Shown here piece by piece: positions 7,225 through 13,785 of a stretch of 13,786 nucleotides of DNA (the first letter of the stretch is position 1; the number at the start of each line of letters is the position of its first letter). The DNA comes from CAYRVX01 sp964642165. GTDB taxonomy: Bacteria > Planctomycetota > Phycisphaerae > SM23-33. Below the pieces are notes generated by a model. It had not been told where the DNA came from. It saw only the letters and a list, made by a program, of their open reading frames with translations, and did not search any database. A program made the position numbers and the translations under genes. The stretch covers positions 1 through 13,786 of the forward strand of contig CAZXOC010000203.1 in assembly GCA_964642165.1 (NCBI GenBank). Reading direction: 5' to 3'.

Positions 7225-7228
7225 TCTC

Positions 7229-8170
7229 TCAGTAGTGCACCTTCCCGACCTTGAGCTTGAGCTGGCGTTTCATGTTGACCATCAGGACGGCCCCGGCCAT
7301 CGAGAGCAGCTTGCACTCGGCCGTGTCGGCGCGGCTGGTGAGGACCACCGGGGCGCTGGCGCCGACGAGCAGGCCGATCTGGCGCTTCCCGCCGAGGTAG
7401 ACCAGGGCCTTGGAGAGCATGTTCCCGGCCTCGATGTTGGGCACGAGGAGGATGTCGGCCTGCCCGGCGACCTCGCCGGTGAGCTTCTTGTGCTCGGCCG
7501 CACGCGGGCTGACGGCGTTGTCGAGGGCGAAGGGGCCGTCCACGACGCACGGCGGGATGTACTGGCGGCGGTCGGCCATCTTCGCCAGCACGGCGGCGTC
7601 CACCGTGGCGGGCATAGCGGGGTTGACCAGCTCGACGGCCGCCAGGACGGCCACCCGCGGCTCCGCGACGCCGAAGTGCCGCGCCAGGAACACCGCGTTG
7701 AGCAGGATGGCGGACTTGGCCTCCAGGTCCGGCGCGATGTTCATCGCCCCGTCGGTGACGAAGACGAACCGGTCCAGCTCGACGGCCTCGACGATGAACA
7801 CGTGGCTCATGATCGAGCCCGTCCGCAGGCCGTGCTCCTTGTGCAGCACGCCGCGGAGGAAGTCGTCGGTGTGGATGAAGCCCTTCATGAGGATGTCGGC
7901 CTGGCCTTCGGAGACCATGCGCGTGGCGGCCGCCACGGCCCGCAGGTCGTCCGGCTCGTTCACGACGGCCGCGCCGGAGAGGTCCGTGCCGACGGACGCG
8001 GCGATGTCGCGGATCTGCTCCTCGTCGCCGACGAGGACGGTCTCGGCGATGTTCCGCCGCAGCGCCTCGGGGACGGCCTCGATGACGGCGGCGTCGTGCC
8101 CGCAGGCGACGGCGATCTTCCGCAGCGGCTGGGGCTCCACGAGGGCGAGCATCTCGTCGAAGTCTCTCAT
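7229..8170 (-). CDS. ptb: Phosphate butyryltransferase (PTA/PTB family)
   Basis: 313 residues, typical for the short Pta/Ptb class. It should catalyse reversible transfer of an acyl group between CoA and phosphate (butyryl- or branched acyl-CoA + Pi to acyl phosphate + CoA) in the cytoplasm. Family landmarks: ADILMKGFIHTDDFLRG (91-107), FVTDGAMNIAPDL (137-149), DGPFALDNA (211-219), ADILLVPNIEAGNMLSKAL (238-256), and APVVLTSRAD (273-282) near the active site. The spacing fits Ptb better than the longer Pta or EutD, though acetyl-CoA use cannot be excluded. AAGGAGG (8178-8184) seven bases before the ATG gives a confident start. No butyrate or acetate kinase gene is adjacent, so the acyl phosphate must be used by an enzyme encoded elsewhere. 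It is divergent from the permease at 8497 and may be functionally separate from the sugar genes. Confidence 0.88.
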   Translation of the reverse strand: MRDFDEMLALVEPQPLRKIAVACGHDAAVIEAVPEALRRNIAETVLVGDEEQIRDIAASVGTDLSGAAVVNEPDDLRAVAAATRMVSEGQADILMKGFIHTDDFLRGVLHKEHGLRTGSIMSHVFIVEAVELDRFVFVTDGAMNIAPDLEAKSAILLNAVFLARHFGVAEPRVAVLAAVELVNPAMPATVDAAVLAKMADRRQYIPPCVVDGPFALDNAVSPRAAEHKKLTGEVAGQADILLVPNIEAGNMLSKALVYLGGKRQIGLLVGASAPVVLTSRADTAECKLLSMAGAVLMVNMKRQLKLKVGKVHY

Positions 8171-8496
8171 GGATCGGCCTCCTTCGAGCGGTCGGGTCCC
8201 GGATGTCGTGCTCGAGCCGCTGGCAGACTACCGGCGCGGCGCGGGCGTTTCCAGCAGGGATGCCGGCAGGGGGGCTCGTGCAGGCGTCCGGGCGCCGCCG
8301 CGGCGAAGCGCGTCTTCTTGCGGATGGCGAGGCGGCTGCGGCGGTCGAGGATCGCCTTGCCGCCGGCGGGCGCCGCGCGCGGAGGTCTTGCGGACCGCCG
8401 CGGCGGGCGGCATCATGGGCGGGTCGGTCGGGCGCGGGGTCCGGGCGGGGGCCTGCGCGGCCGGTCACGTCTTCCGGAACGAAAGGCAGGCGGACG
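8171..8496. other. Divergent intergenic region between ptb and permease; nothing recognised
   Basis: 326 bp of very GC-rich sequence between divergent genes. The frame of the permease stays open upstream to 8203, but the translation is Arg/Gly/Ala low-complexity with no membrane or ATPase motif, so I treat it as untranslated. I specifically looked for the tail of an ABC ATPase in all frames and saw none. No convincing -35/-10 pair is visible. Promoters for both flanking genes should lie here. Confidence 0.5.
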
Positions 8497-9552
8497 ATGG
8501 GAATCCCCCCCGTGCAGCTTCCGCCACCCGGTCCGGCCCCGGTGCTGCCGCCGGCGACGGGCGAGGGCAGGCACTTCTACCAGGAGACCGGCTGGCGCCT
8601 GGGGGCGCTGGGGATCTGGGTCGCCCTGGCGTCGGCGCTGGTCGGCGTGCTCGCCCTGGTCGGCTGGCTGACCGAGCCGCTGGCCTTCCGGTGGAGAGGC
8701 CTGCAGGCCCTCCTGTCGTCGATGCTGCCGCTGGCGCTGATGATGCCGGCGATGGTGATGATCCTGGCGGCAGGGGGCGTGGACCTCTCCGTCGGCTCCG
8801 TGGCGGCCCTGGCGTCCGTGGTGGCCGCGGTGCTCATGGAGCGCACGGGGATGGGCTTCGGCCCGGCCGTGGCGGTGGCGCTGCTGGCCGGCGGCGGCAT
8901 CGGCCTGCTGAACGGCCTGCTGGTGGGCGCCGTGCGGATCCACTCGGTCCTCGTCACGCTGGGCGTGATGATCGCGGCGAGGCACGTGGGGTACCTGCTG
9001 ACGGACGGGCGGAGCATCTACATCGGCGCGGGGGCCGCCGGCGCCCTGCCCGGCTCGACCGTCGTCTTCTGGGCGCCGTTCGTCGTGGTCTTCGCGGGGG
9101 CGATCGCCCTGGTGCAGTTGACGCCGCTGGGCCGCCGCCCTGCCCCCGGCCCGCCGGCCCGGCGCGAGTCGCCCGTCGCCCGGGCCTTCTACGTCGGCGC
9201 GCCGTACGTCCTGTCCGCACTGATGGCCGCCCTGGCCGGGATCGTCTGGCTCGTCCGGATGAGGACGGGCGGCCCCACGATGGCGATGGGCTACGAGGCG
9301 GAGGTGCTCCTGGCCGTCACGATTGGCGGGACGGCGTTGGGAGGCAGATTCGGCACGGTCCTCGGCGGACTGGTGGGCGTCTTCTTCGTCGGCCTCCTGC
9401 GCCACCTGCTCGTCCTGAGGGGCGCCAGCGGGTTCCTGACAGGCCTGGTCCAGGGCAGCGCCCTGCTGGTGTTCGCCGTGACGCTGAAGCTGTACTACTG
9501 GATCGTCGAGCGGGTGTACCAGGGCTCGCGGGCCCGGCGGGCCGCCGCGTGA
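8497..9552 (+). CDS. Ribose-type ABC transporter permease with degenerate coupling loop
   Basis: 351-residue polytopic membrane protein of the BPD_transp_2 (RbsC-like) family. It would form half of the membrane channel of a sugar importer. Seen: a Pro-rich cytoplasmic N-terminus (1-25), first membrane helix ~33-58, signature AAGGVDLSVGSVAALAS (91-107), LLNGLLVGAVRIHSVLVTLG (137-156), and TIGGTALGGRFGTVLGG (275-291) near the C-terminal helices. Odd: the conserved cytoplasmic segment GRxxxAxGxNxxAAxxxGI, thought to contact the ATPase, is replaced by a Pro/Arg-rich GRRPAPGPPARRESPVAR (212-229). The start MGIPP at 8497 follows AGGCGGAC and places the first helix normally; the longer in-frame start at 8203 adds only low-complexity residues. 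It is convergent with a second permease gene (22-bp gap). No ATPase gene is adjacent. It could be a heterodimer partner of the 9575-10594 product. Confidence 0.88.
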   Translation: MGIPPVQLPPPGPAPVLPPATGEGRHFYQETGWRLGALGIWVALASALVGVLALVGWLTEPLAFRWRGLQALLSSMLPLALMMPAMVMILAAGGVDLSVGSVAALASVVAAVLMERTGMGFGPAVAVALLAGGGIGLLNGLLVGAVRIHSVLVTLGVMIAARHVGYLLTDGRSIYIGAGAAGALPGSTVVFWAPFVVVFAGAIALVQLTPLGRRPAPGPPARRESPVARAFYVGAPYVLSALMAALAGIVWLVRMRTGGPTMAMGYEAEVLLAVTIGGTALGGRFGTVLGGLVGVFFVGLLRHLLVLRGASGFLTGLVQGSALLVFAVTLKLYYWIVERVYQGSRARRAAA

Positions 9553-9574
9553 CGCCCGCCCGCGGCAGGGGGGC

Positions 9575-10594
9575 TCAGGCGGCGCCGCGCTTGAGCCGCT
9601 GGCGGTAGTAGTCGAGGACGACGGCCGCCACGATCACCGCCCCGGTGATCAGGCGCTTGGTGGGGTCCTTGGCGCCGGCCTGGATGAGCCCCGCGCCGAG
9701 CACGGCGATGATCAGCACGCCGAGGAAGCTCCGCACGACGTTGCCGCGCCCGCCCATGAGGCTCGTGCCGCCGATGACGACGGCGGCGATGGTGTCCAGC
9801 TCGAAGCCGCTGCCGGCGTTGGGGCTCGCCCCCTCGGCGCGGGAGACCTGCATCACGCCGGCCAGCGAGGCCAGCAGCCCGCACAGGGCGAAGACCATCA
9901 CCTTCACGCGGGGCACCCTCACGCCGCACAGCCGGGCGGTCTCCTCGTTGCTGCCGACGGCGACGACGTGCCGCCCGAAGACCGTTCGCGTCAGGACCAG
10001 GTGCCCCAGGGCGACCGTCGCGACGGCGACGACGAACGGCAGGGGCAGGACCCACAGGCGGGCGGCGGCGATCCACTCGATGCGCGAGCCGATGGTCACC
10101 GTCCGCGAGTCCAGGACGATCATCGTCGCGCCGCGGCCGATCTCCAGCATGCCCAGCGTGACGATGAAGCTCGGCAGGCGCCACCGGACCGTCACGAGCC
10201 CGTTGAAGAGCCCGCAGAGCAGCCCGACGCCGAGGCACGCCGCGATGCCCAGCGCCACCGGCTGGGCGAGCCCGCCGCCGGCCCGCGGCGCCACCAGCAC
10301 GCCCAGCACGCCGCTGCCGAGGGCCAGCACCGACCCGACCGACAGGTCGATCCCCGCGACGATCAGCACGAAGGTCATGCCCACCGCCGCGATCGTCGCG
10401 TCGGGCACCTGGCTGGCGATCATCTGGAAGCTGGTCCGGGTGAAGAAGTGGTCGGTCCACAGGGAGAAGAAGAGGATCAGCCCGCCCAGCACGGCGAGCA
10501 TGCCGACGTACTCGGCCAGCGCCGCCGTCACCGTGCCGCGCGCGGGCAGCAGGGCGCGAAGCCCCGCGTCGTGGCTCGCCCGGGCGGGAGTCAT
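9575..10594 (-). CDS. Ribose-type ABC transporter permease (RbsC-like)
   Basis: 339-residue inner-membrane protein of the BPD_transp_2 family with about eight to ten hydrophobic helices. Family signature LIVAGIDLSVGSVLALGSG (77-95), CGLFNGLVTVRWRLPSFIVT (127-146), an intact cytoplasmic loop FGRHVVAVGSNEETARLCGV (206-225), the likely ATPase-coupling segment, and VVIGGTSLMGGRGNV (272-286). It should form the channel of a monosaccharide importer with the lipoprotein encoded just upstream. Its ATG overlaps the lipoprotein stop codon as ATGA (10591-10594) and it lacks a strong ribosome site of its own, so translation is probably coupled. The usual RbsA-type ATPase gene is missing from between or after the two genes; the energising subunit must come from elsewhere in the genome. 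Confidence 0.94.
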   Translation of the reverse strand: MTPARASHDAGLRALLPARGTVTAALAEYVGMLAVLGGLILFFSLWTDHFFTRTSFQMIASQVPDATIAAVGMTFVLIVAGIDLSVGSVLALGSGVLGVLVAPRAGGGLAQPVALGIAACLGVGLLCGLFNGLVTVRWRLPSFIVTLGMLEIGRGATMIVLDSRTVTIGSRIEWIAAARLWVLPLPFVVAVATVALGHLVLTRTVFGRHVVAVGSNEETARLCGVRVPRVKVMVFALCGLLASLAGVMQVSRAEGASPNAGSGFELDTIAAVVIGGTSLMGGRGNVVRSFLGVLIIAVLGAGLIQAGAKDPTKRLITGAVIVAAVVLDYYRQRLKRGAA

Positions 10595-11559
10595 TTGAGC
10601 TGCTCGGCCGTGATCAGGTCGACCGGGGTCTCCTTGTCCGCCGGGGTCGCCTTGCCGCCCAGAATCTCCAGGGCGTACTCGATGCCGAAGGCGGCGATCT
10701 GGTCGGCGTGCTGGTCGATCGTGCACAGGACGCGCCCGTCCTTCATGAGCTGCTGCACGGCCGAGATGTTGTCGTAGCCCACGACGAGCACGTCGTCGAG
10801 CCTCCCGACCGTCTTGAGCGCCGAGACCGCCCCCAGGGCCATGCTGTCGTTGGCGCACAGGACGGCCTTGAGGTCCGGGTTCTGGGTGATGATGCCCCCG
10901 ACGACCTTGCGCGCGGGCTCGGTCTCCCAGTAGCCGCTCTGGGACGAGACGATGACCATGCCGGCGGCCTTCATGGCGTCCTCGAAGCCGAGCTTCCGCT
11001 GGATGCCGTTGAAGGCGTTCGGGCGCCCCTCGACGATGGCGACCTTGTCGCCCTTGGTCAGCTTCGCCGCCAGGCACGCACCGGCCAGGCGGGCGCCCCG
11101 GCGGTTGTCCGGGCCGACGAACGGGATCGTCACGCCCTTGTCCGCCAGCACGCCGGCGTCGAACTTGTTGTCGATGTTCACCACGACGATGCCCGCGTCC
11201 AGGGCCCTCTTGCAGACGGGCACGATGGCCTTCGAGTCGGCCGGGGCGATCACGATCGCGTCCATCTGCTGGGCGATCATGTGCTCGACGATCGTCATCT
11301 GCCGCTGGACGTCCTGCTCGTCCTTGATGCCGTTGCAGACCAGCTCGTACGTCCCCGCGCGGGCCTGCTGGTGCGCGCGGGCCCCGTCCTCCATCGTCTT
11401 GAAGAACTCGTTGGCCAGCGACTTCATGACCAGCGCGATGCGCGGCTTCTTGGCGCCGCCGGGCGCGCCGGAGGGCTCGTCCTTCCCGCAGCCGCTCGGC
11501 AGGCCCCCGGCCACGCACAGCGCGGCGATCAGCGATCCCGCAGCGAACCGTCTCCTCAT
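10591..11559 (-). CDS. RbsB-like periplasmic sugar-binding lipoprotein
   Basis: 322 residues. The N-terminus MRRRFAAGSLIAALCVAGGLPSGC is a signal peptide ending at Cys24, consistent with a lipoprotein, although Pro at -3 makes the lipobox atypical. A Gly/Pro/Lys linker follows, then a type I periplasmic binding fold (Peripla_BP_4): SLANEFFKTMEDGA (47-60), where Asn50, Phe52 and Phe53 match the ribose-stacking NxFF of RbsB; VVVNIDNKFD (125-134); PFVGPDNRRGARLAG (146-160); CANDSMALGAVSAL (235-248); VVGYDNI (259-265) and TIDQHADQIA (280-289), matching the RbsB Asp215 and Gln235 positions. It would capture a sugar and deliver it to the overlapping permease. The residue after Asp130 is Asn, where RbsB has Arg90, so the ligand need not be ribose. 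AGGAG (11567-11571) seven bases upstream fixes the start. It lies 47 bp after the secreted ARH-like gene, probably one operon. Confidence 0.92.
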   Translation of the reverse strand: MRRRFAAGSLIAALCVAGGLPSGCGKDEPSGAPGGAKKPRIALVMKSLANEFFKTMEDGARAHQQARAGTYELVCNGIKDEQDVQRQMTIVEHMIAQQMDAIVIAPADSKAIVPVCKRALDAGIVVVNIDNKFDAGVLADKGVTIPFVGPDNRRGARLAGACLAAKLTKGDKVAIVEGRPNAFNGIQRKLGFEDAMKAAGMVIVSSQSGYWETEPARKVVGGIITQNPDLKAVLCANDSMALGAVSALKTVGRLDDVLVVGYDNISAVQQLMKDGRVLCTIDQHADQIAAFGIEYALEILGGKATPADKETPVDLITAEQLK

Positions 11560-11606
11560 GATGATTCTCCTATGTCGGCGGCCGGGCTTGGCAGGCATGC
11601 GGGCCG

Positions 11607-13328
11607 TCAGTCGCTCTCGATGGCGATCCGCGACCAGTACGCAGCCTCCCAGCTCCAGCCGTTCGCGCGGTTCTCCAGCTCCAGCTTGACGCTCCTGCCG
11701 GCGAACGGCGACAGGTCCACCTCGACGGCCAGCCAGCCGCCCTTCGCGGTCGACTTGGCGACGAGCTGCTTGTGAAGCTCCTTGCCGTCGGCCTTGACGG
11801 CGAGCACCCAGTCGCCGCGCGGGTGGTGGCCCACGCCGAGCACGAGCTTCGGCTTGCCCGCCGGCACGGGGACCTCGCGGCTGAGGGTGCACGGCTTCTC
11901 CGTGCTCATGGGGTGGGTCACCAGGACGTTCTTCCGCCCGCCCAATTCGCCCCGCAGGCCGGGCTCCATGTCGCTTCCGCACTCGCCGACCTTCCAGCCG
12001 GGGGCGAACTTCGCGACGGCCTCGGCGATGTCCACCTTGCCGGCGGCGACACCGCTTCGCCGGCGCGCCGGGGCAGGCGCCTTGATCTTCGCCCTCTCCG
12101 CCTCGGTGAACTTGCTCCCGGCCGCGGGGCCGGGCTCCCAGCACTGCTCCAGCTTGCCCGGCTTGGGCTCGCGGACGGGGACGACGAAGACCTCGCTGCC
12201 GTCGTCGGCCTTCTCGACGCGCCCGCCCTCGGCCAGCACCGCCTGGCGGACCAGCTTCGTGCAGACCTCGATGAGCCGGGGGAACGTGTAGGGCGTGTGG
12301 CTGAACTTGCCCTTCGGGTCGATCGCCGAGGTGAACCGCGGGGGGAGCTTCTCGAAGCCGATCGTCGTGAACAGCACGCCGCCCGCGCTGGAGGGGTTGC
12401 AGTCGCTGTCCTGCCCGCAGCGGGTGGAGATCACGATCGTCGCGTCGGGGTCGCCCCGGCCGTACAGCAGCCCCATCACGATGTACGCCCCGTTGATCTT
12501 CGCGTCGATGTTGAACTCGCCCTTGGGGCCGCTGCACGAGAACCGCCGGTAGGCCGGGTTCAGGTGGTACTTCTCGTTGATCCGCTGCCAGGTCTTCTCC
12601 CAGTCGGCCGGCTCGGCGGCGTACCAGCGGAGCACGTCGGAGATGCACTCGTGGTACTGGCTGCCGGGGGGGATGCACTTGAGCCCCGCCCGGACGATCT
12701 TCACCATGTCCGTCTCGAAGAACGCCTCGGCGTACATGCCGCCGACGAACTGCCCGCCGTAGACGCCGTCGCCGTAGTTCATCAGCCGCCCGAAGACCTC
12801 GCCCAGCTTGATCGCGAAGTTCGGCAGCCCCGGGGCGATCAGCCCGGAGTAGTCCGCCTCGATCTGGTAGTCGATGTCGTCGGCGTGGCGGTTGAACCGC
12901 GGGTGCCCCGAGTCCGGCGGGGCGATGCCCTTCCGCAGGTTGTCCCGCCCGTTGCGGTTGGCGTGCCACAGCGGGTAGCCGCTGTTGGCGAAGTCGATCC
13001 CCGCCTGGCGGATCGGGGCGTCCAGCCCGTAGACCTCCAGCGTTCGCAGGAACGTCATCTCCACGTAGATGTCGTCCTGGCGGAACTGGTTGATCATCCC
13101 CGGCCGCCACGTCGGCATCCGGTCGGCAGGGATGATCTTGCCCTTCCACTTGAACTCCGTCGGCGCCCCCCAGCCGACGCCCGCCATCTGCCCCACCCAG
13201 CCGGCCTTCATCCGGCTGACGTACTCCCGGACCGCCAGCCGGCGGACCTTCTCTCCGCCCGCGGCCGCACAGGCCCACACCAGGACCGCCGCGCACGACC
13301 ATCCCGCCAGAAGCGCTCGCTTGGACAT
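11607..13328 (-). CDS. Secreted ADP-ribosylglycohydrolase-like protein with C-terminal accessory domain
   Basis: 573 residues. Signal peptide: MSKR, hydrophobic ALLAGWSCAAVLVWACAAA, then GGEKV. Residues ~30-360 match the ADP-ribosylglycohydrolase (ARH/DraG, PF03747) fold: AGWVGQMAGVGWGAPTEF (42-59) at the position of the usual GxxxGDxxGxPxE; QDDIYVEMTF (84-93) for the metal-binding DD motif (Asp85/Asp86); HADDIDYQIEAD (148-159); and GQDSDCNPSSAGGVLFTTIG (305-324) for the C-terminal DxDxN metal site (Asp307, Asp309). A charged linker (~360-430) leads to ~140 residues that look like a beta-sandwich (VLGVGHHPRGDW; SVKLELENRANGWSWEAAYW), perhaps carbohydrate-binding. Classical ARH enzymes are cytosolic and cleave ADP-ribosyl N- or O-glycosides; this one is exported, so the substrate is likely an extracellular glycoside (inference). 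AAGGAG (13335-13340) supports the start. It is the first gene of an apparent operon with the binding protein and permease. Confidence 0.88.
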   Translation of the reverse strand: MSKRALLAGWSCAAVLVWACAAAGGEKVRRLAVREYVSRMKAGWVGQMAGVGWGAPTEFKWKGKIIPADRMPTWRPGMINQFRQDDIYVEMTFLRTLEVYGLDAPIRQAGIDFANSGYPLWHANRNGRDNLRKGIAPPDSGHPRFNRHADDIDYQIEADYSGLIAPGLPNFAIKLGEVFGRLMNYGDGVYGGQFVGGMYAEAFFETDMVKIVRAGLKCIPPGSQYHECISDVLRWYAAEPADWEKTWQRINEKYHLNPAYRRFSCSGPKGEFNIDAKINGAYIVMGLLYGRGDPDATIVISTRCGQDSDCNPSSAGGVLFTTIGFEKLPPRFTSAIDPKGKFSHTPYTFPRLIEVCTKLVRQAVLAEGGRVEKADDGSEVFVVPVREPKPGKLEQCWEPGPAAGSKFTEAERAKIKAPAPARRRSGVAAGKVDIAEAVAKFAPGWKVGECGSDMEPGLRGELGGRKNVLVTHPMSTEKPCTLSREVPVPAGKPKLVLGVGHHPRGDWVLAVKADGKELHKQLVAKSTAKGGWLAVEVDLSPFAGRSVKLELENRANGWSWEAAYWSRIAIESD

Positions 13329-13413
13329 GGCTGACTCCTTCCGCAAGCTGCGGCCTACCTTACCCTCCCCTCCCGCCGGATGGCAACAGCGTTTCCCTCC
13401 GCCGCCCGGCGGG

Positions 13414-13454
13414 GTGTGCGACGGCCTTTCCGGGCAGTGGAAGCCGTCGCACAC
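13414..13454 (-). promoter_or_regulatory. Strong 12-bp hairpin in the leader of the ARH-like operon
   Basis: GTGTGCGACGGC (13414-13425) and GCCGTCGCACAC (13443-13454) pair perfectly over 12 bp around a 17-nt loop that itself holds TTCC...GGAA. It ends 86 bp before the ARH-like start codon. It may be a leader structure, or a terminator of an upstream gene outside the window. No T-tract is seen. Confidence 0.5.
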
Positions 13455-13725
13455 AGAGCGGTAGAGGGTGGAGAGGAGGAAGGAGACGCAACCGGGCTGG
13501 GCTTCCCCACGAACGGTGGGCGCGCCGAGAGGCCCCGCGACGGCCCGCCGGCGGCTCGGCCGGGTGCGAACGCGCCGTTGCGCGACACTTTTCGTGCCTT
13601 TCGGCGGAATTCTCACGCCCCCAGCCGCCCCGCGAAAAACGGCCATAAGTCTAGATCGATTGTGTCAGAACTGTCCAATCCTGGGGCTCTCCGGAGGGCC
13701 CGAAATCGAGCTAACTGCTTTTACA

Positions 13726-13743
13726 ACAATGACTTAGCATTGT
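13726..13743. promoter_or_regulatory. Inverted repeat ACAATG-6-CATTGT
   Basis: Perfect 6-bp dyad (13726-13731 and 13738-13743) with a 6-nt spacer in AT-rich DNA, the size of a dimeric repressor operator. On the minus strand it contains TACAAT (13739-13744), a possible -10 element, but no good -35 partner is at the right distance. Confidence 0.3.
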
Positions 13744-13748
13744 ACAGA

Positions 13749-13785
13749 TTTTGGACATTCAGCCCCTTTTTGGACAATCAGCTCC
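13749..13785 (+). repeat. Two tandem copies of an 18-nt TTTTGGACA element
   Basis: 13749-13766 and 13768-13785 match at 16 of 18 positions (TTTTGGACAWTCAGCYCC), 19 bp apart. A third TTGGACA core lies inverted at 13672-13678. Spacing of about two helical turns would suit a regulator such as an AraC-type protein bound on one DNA face, or an incoming promoter/repeat cut by the window end. Confidence 0.5.

Noticed and set aside
8203..8496. Upstream extension of the permease reading frame to an ATG at 8203
   Set aside because: The extra 98 residues are low-complexity and would place a soluble Arg-rich segment before the first helix. MGIPP at 8497 has a purine-rich ribosome site and normal family length.
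11560..13302. Continuous minus-strand frame joining the sugar-binding lipoprotein to upstream sequence
   Set aside because: The upstream part is out of frame with the ARH-like protein and reads as low complexity. The lipoprotein has its own AGGAG site and signal peptide at 11559.
13355..13737. Small open frames in the region upstream of the ARH-like gene
   Set aside because: They translate into Arg/Pro/Ser-rich sequence, lack ribosome sites and domains, and overlap the hairpin and repeat elements.
13749..13785. Start of a CRISPR array at the right edge
   Set aside because: Only two 18-nt imperfect copies with a 1-nt space between them; there is no spacer-length interval and no cas gene in the window. 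The window end prevents a final check.
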